This document shows, one piece after another, positions 62,732 to 64,000 of a DNA stretch of 64,000 nucleotides. The notes beneath the pieces were generated by a model. The model had not been told where the DNA came from, ran no database searches, and saw only the letters and a list, made by a program, of their open reading frames with translations. The position numbers were made by a program, and so were the translations under genes. The stretch spans positions 59,794-123,793 of the forward strand of contig URXM01000004.1 of the NCBI GenBank assembly GCA_900551855.1. The letters run 5' to 3'. This stretch comes from an uncultured Eubacteriales bacterium. Its GTDB lineage: Bacteria; Bacillota; Clostridia; Christensenellales; UBA1242. Position 1 is the first letter of the stretch. The number at the start of each line of letters is the position of its first letter.

Positions 62732-64000
62732 ATGAAGAAGGTATTTGCAATAATACTTATTGTTTTGTGTAGTTTCACTCTTGTAGGGGGTGGAATCTTT
62801 TTGCTGTCAAATTATTATTATGAACAAAATAAGATTGAAAACAGCGTCGAAGATGAAAACAGCACTGACAATGGAGAAGAAGATGAAAATGATGATAGCG
62901 TTTATCCAGATGCACAATCAAGTTTTACTATTTATGTAAAAGGTCTTTATTACACAAGCAGTACTATGAGCTATGAAACTACAAGTTCAAATTATCAAAA
63001 CTCCTCAATAAAATTTAATGTCTATTGGTATGATGAAAACGGAAGTGGTGGACAAAGTTGGGGGTCAAACGGCTATGATATGACTACATACAAAGCTTAT
63101 AATACCACTGTATCAGTAACGAACGGAAATGTCACAAATTTGAGTTATTTCTATTATCACTGGGAGCCTTTCTGGGGAATTGGTGTTTATAATAGATATA
63201 TGGGAATAGATCCATTTAATAATACTGGTGGAACTGCCGCTTGCTTTGGTGTAAGTCTTTTTAACAATAGTTCAACCAATAGCATTTATAGGACCCCTTC
63301 TTTGGCAATTTATTATTTATCAAACGGAAAATTATATAATAACAGTACTTCCGCAAAATCAAATGTATCTTCTATATGGTCAGCAACAGCTTATGTGATT
63401 TATAGAGCAAAATACTCTGTCACATTTAATGCTAATGGTGGTAGTGGTGCACCATCTTCTATGACGGTTTATGCAGGAATAGGTTATACAATGCCTTCAA
63501 CAAAACCAACAAGAACGGGTTATACTTTTGCTGGTTGGAAGAGAAATAATTCAGGGACAGCATATTCAGCTGGTTATACATTTGCGGATAGTTGGGTGTC
63601 TTCTGGTGATGCTTGGTACGCTTCTTGGACGCCAAATGTTTATACAATCAGTTTGGATAAACAAAGTGGCTCTGGTGGAACAAGCACACTTTATTTGAAA
63701 TATAACACAGGTTGGTATTCAAATAGTAGTGCAACAACACCTATAGCAACTATTACAAAACCAACAAGAACAGGTTATACATTTGGTGGATATTATACAG
63801 GAATGAGTGGAACTGGCACACAAATTGTAAACTCTTCTGGAAGTATTTTGAGTGGAAAATTGACATACATAGCTGCAAGTGATACTTTGTATGCACGGTG
63901 GACAATAAATACTTATACTTTAACATTGTATTATCAAGCGCGAGGAGTAACAGACGATACTAATTTTACTATAAGTTCTTCTAAAGGAACAGTCAGAAAT
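62732..64000 (+). CDS. InlB-type repeat surface protein, truncated at the window end
   Basis: The frame is open from ATG 62732 to base 64000 (423 codons, no stop), so the gene continues beyond the window. Residues ~4-27 ('VFAIILIVLCSFTLVGGGIFLL') form a signal anchor without a lipobox; an acidic linker follows (~36-60), then a Tyr/Ser/Asn-rich domain to ~228. From ~230 there are InlB-B/Flg_new repeats: 'VTFNANGGSGAPSS...KPTRTGYTFAGW...WYASWTPN' (~230-300), a second diverged copy with 'KPTRTGYTFGGYYTG...LYARWTIN' (~305-392), and a third starting at ~394. Such repeats occur in adhesins and cell-wall proteins; a sorting or anchor signal would be beyond the end. Confidence 0.9.
   Translation, partial: MKKVFAIILIVLCSFTLVGGGIFLLSNYYYEQNKIENSVEDENSTDNGEEDENDDSVYPDAQSSFTIYVKGLYYTSSTMSYETTSSNYQNSSIKFNVYWYDENGSGGQSWGSNGYDMTTYKAYNTTVSVTNGNVTNLSYFYYHWEPFWGIGVYNRYMGIDPFNNTGGTAACFGVSLFNNSSTNSIYRTPSLAIYYLSNGKLYNNSTSAKSNVSSIWSATAYVIYRAKYSVTFNANGGSGAPSSMTVYAGIGYTMPSTKPTRTGYTFAGWKRNNSGTAYSAGYTFADSWVSSGDAWYASWTPNVYTISLDKQSGSGGTSTLYLKYNTGWYSNSSATTPIATITKPTRTGYTFGGYYTGMSGTGTQIVNSSGSILSGKLTYIAASDTLYARWTINTYTLTLYYQARGVTDDTNFTISSSKGTVRN

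Noticed and set aside
63400..64000. CRISPR-like or tandem DNA repeat array
   Set aside because: The repetition is at protein level (InlB-type repeats) and diverged in DNA; no equal-length spacers.

Overview
The window is AT-rich (roughly 30% GC by eye), densely packed, and uses TGA as a stop, so the standard bacterial code applies. It looks like chromosome from an endospore-forming, low-GC, Gram-positive anaerobe of the Clostridia, most likely an uncultured, compact-genome lineage (inference). The evidence is the sporulation set (spoIIR, spoIIGA, sigE, sigG, spoIVA, a SipL-like SPOCS protein, sleB-ypeB, spoVG, veg, a ylmC-like gene and a SpoVM-like microprotein), together with pyruvate phosphate dikinase, FeoAB and a serS T-box.

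Layout. 1-2.4 kb: the tail of a TetR-like regulator, a short YigZ/IMPACT protein, recX, acpS and a MazF toxin with an unfamiliar partner. 2.5-9.6 kb: a housekeeping run (rpoZ, priA, def, fmt, rlmN, rsgA, rpe, HAD phosphatase) with 1-8 base overlaps. 9.6-18.4 kb: an unrecognised 390-aa protein, tRNA-Glu(CTC), a MarR regulator, glmM, a PlsC-type acyltransferase, hemolysin III, engB and ppdK. 18.4-23.7 kb: veg with an odd in-frame downstream ORF, the SipL-like gene, spoIIR, sleB-ypeB and spoVG. 23.8-43.8 kb: a division and cell-wall cluster (murC, alpha/beta hydrolase, membrane-anchored MurF, ddl, murE, mraY, murD, ftsW, two orphan genes, murA, ftsQ, T-box-serS, a DUF2207 protein, ftsA, ftsZ). 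43.8-47.4 kb: a zinc-ribbon membrane protein, spoIIGA-sigE-sigG and ylmC. 47.4-54.4 kb: nrdR, feoAB, der, plsY, mmcQ/yjbR and spoIVA. 54.5-64 kb: membrane and hypothetical proteins, a GT8 glycosyltransferase, a YwlG-like protein, tRNA-Arg(CCT), an FkbM methyltransferase, rplM-rpsI behind a structured leader, a lipoprotein, a thioredoxin-reductase-like flavoprotein, the SpoVM-like ORF, and an InlB-type repeat surface protein cut by the window end.

How the genes work together. Peptidoglycan precursor synthesis (GlmM, MurA, C, D, E, F, Ddl, MraY) and septation (FtsW, Q, A, Z) sit directly upstream of the sporulation sigma cascade: SpoIIR signals to SpoIIGA, which processes pro-SigE; SigG follows in the forespore; SpoIVA and the SpoVM-like peptide would form the coat basement layer; SipL would tether the coat; SleB/YpeB would act in germination. 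The usual neighbours MurG, MurB, GpsA, PrkC and PP2C are absent from their customary places.

The most unusual structural feature is a recurrent promoter-start module. In six genes on both strands a TATAAT-like -10 box lies exactly 6 bases before the start ATG with no Shine-Dalgarno, which predicts leaderless mRNAs. Other genes here have ordinary AGGAGG-type sites. I see no CRISPR array, transposase, prophage or rRNA.
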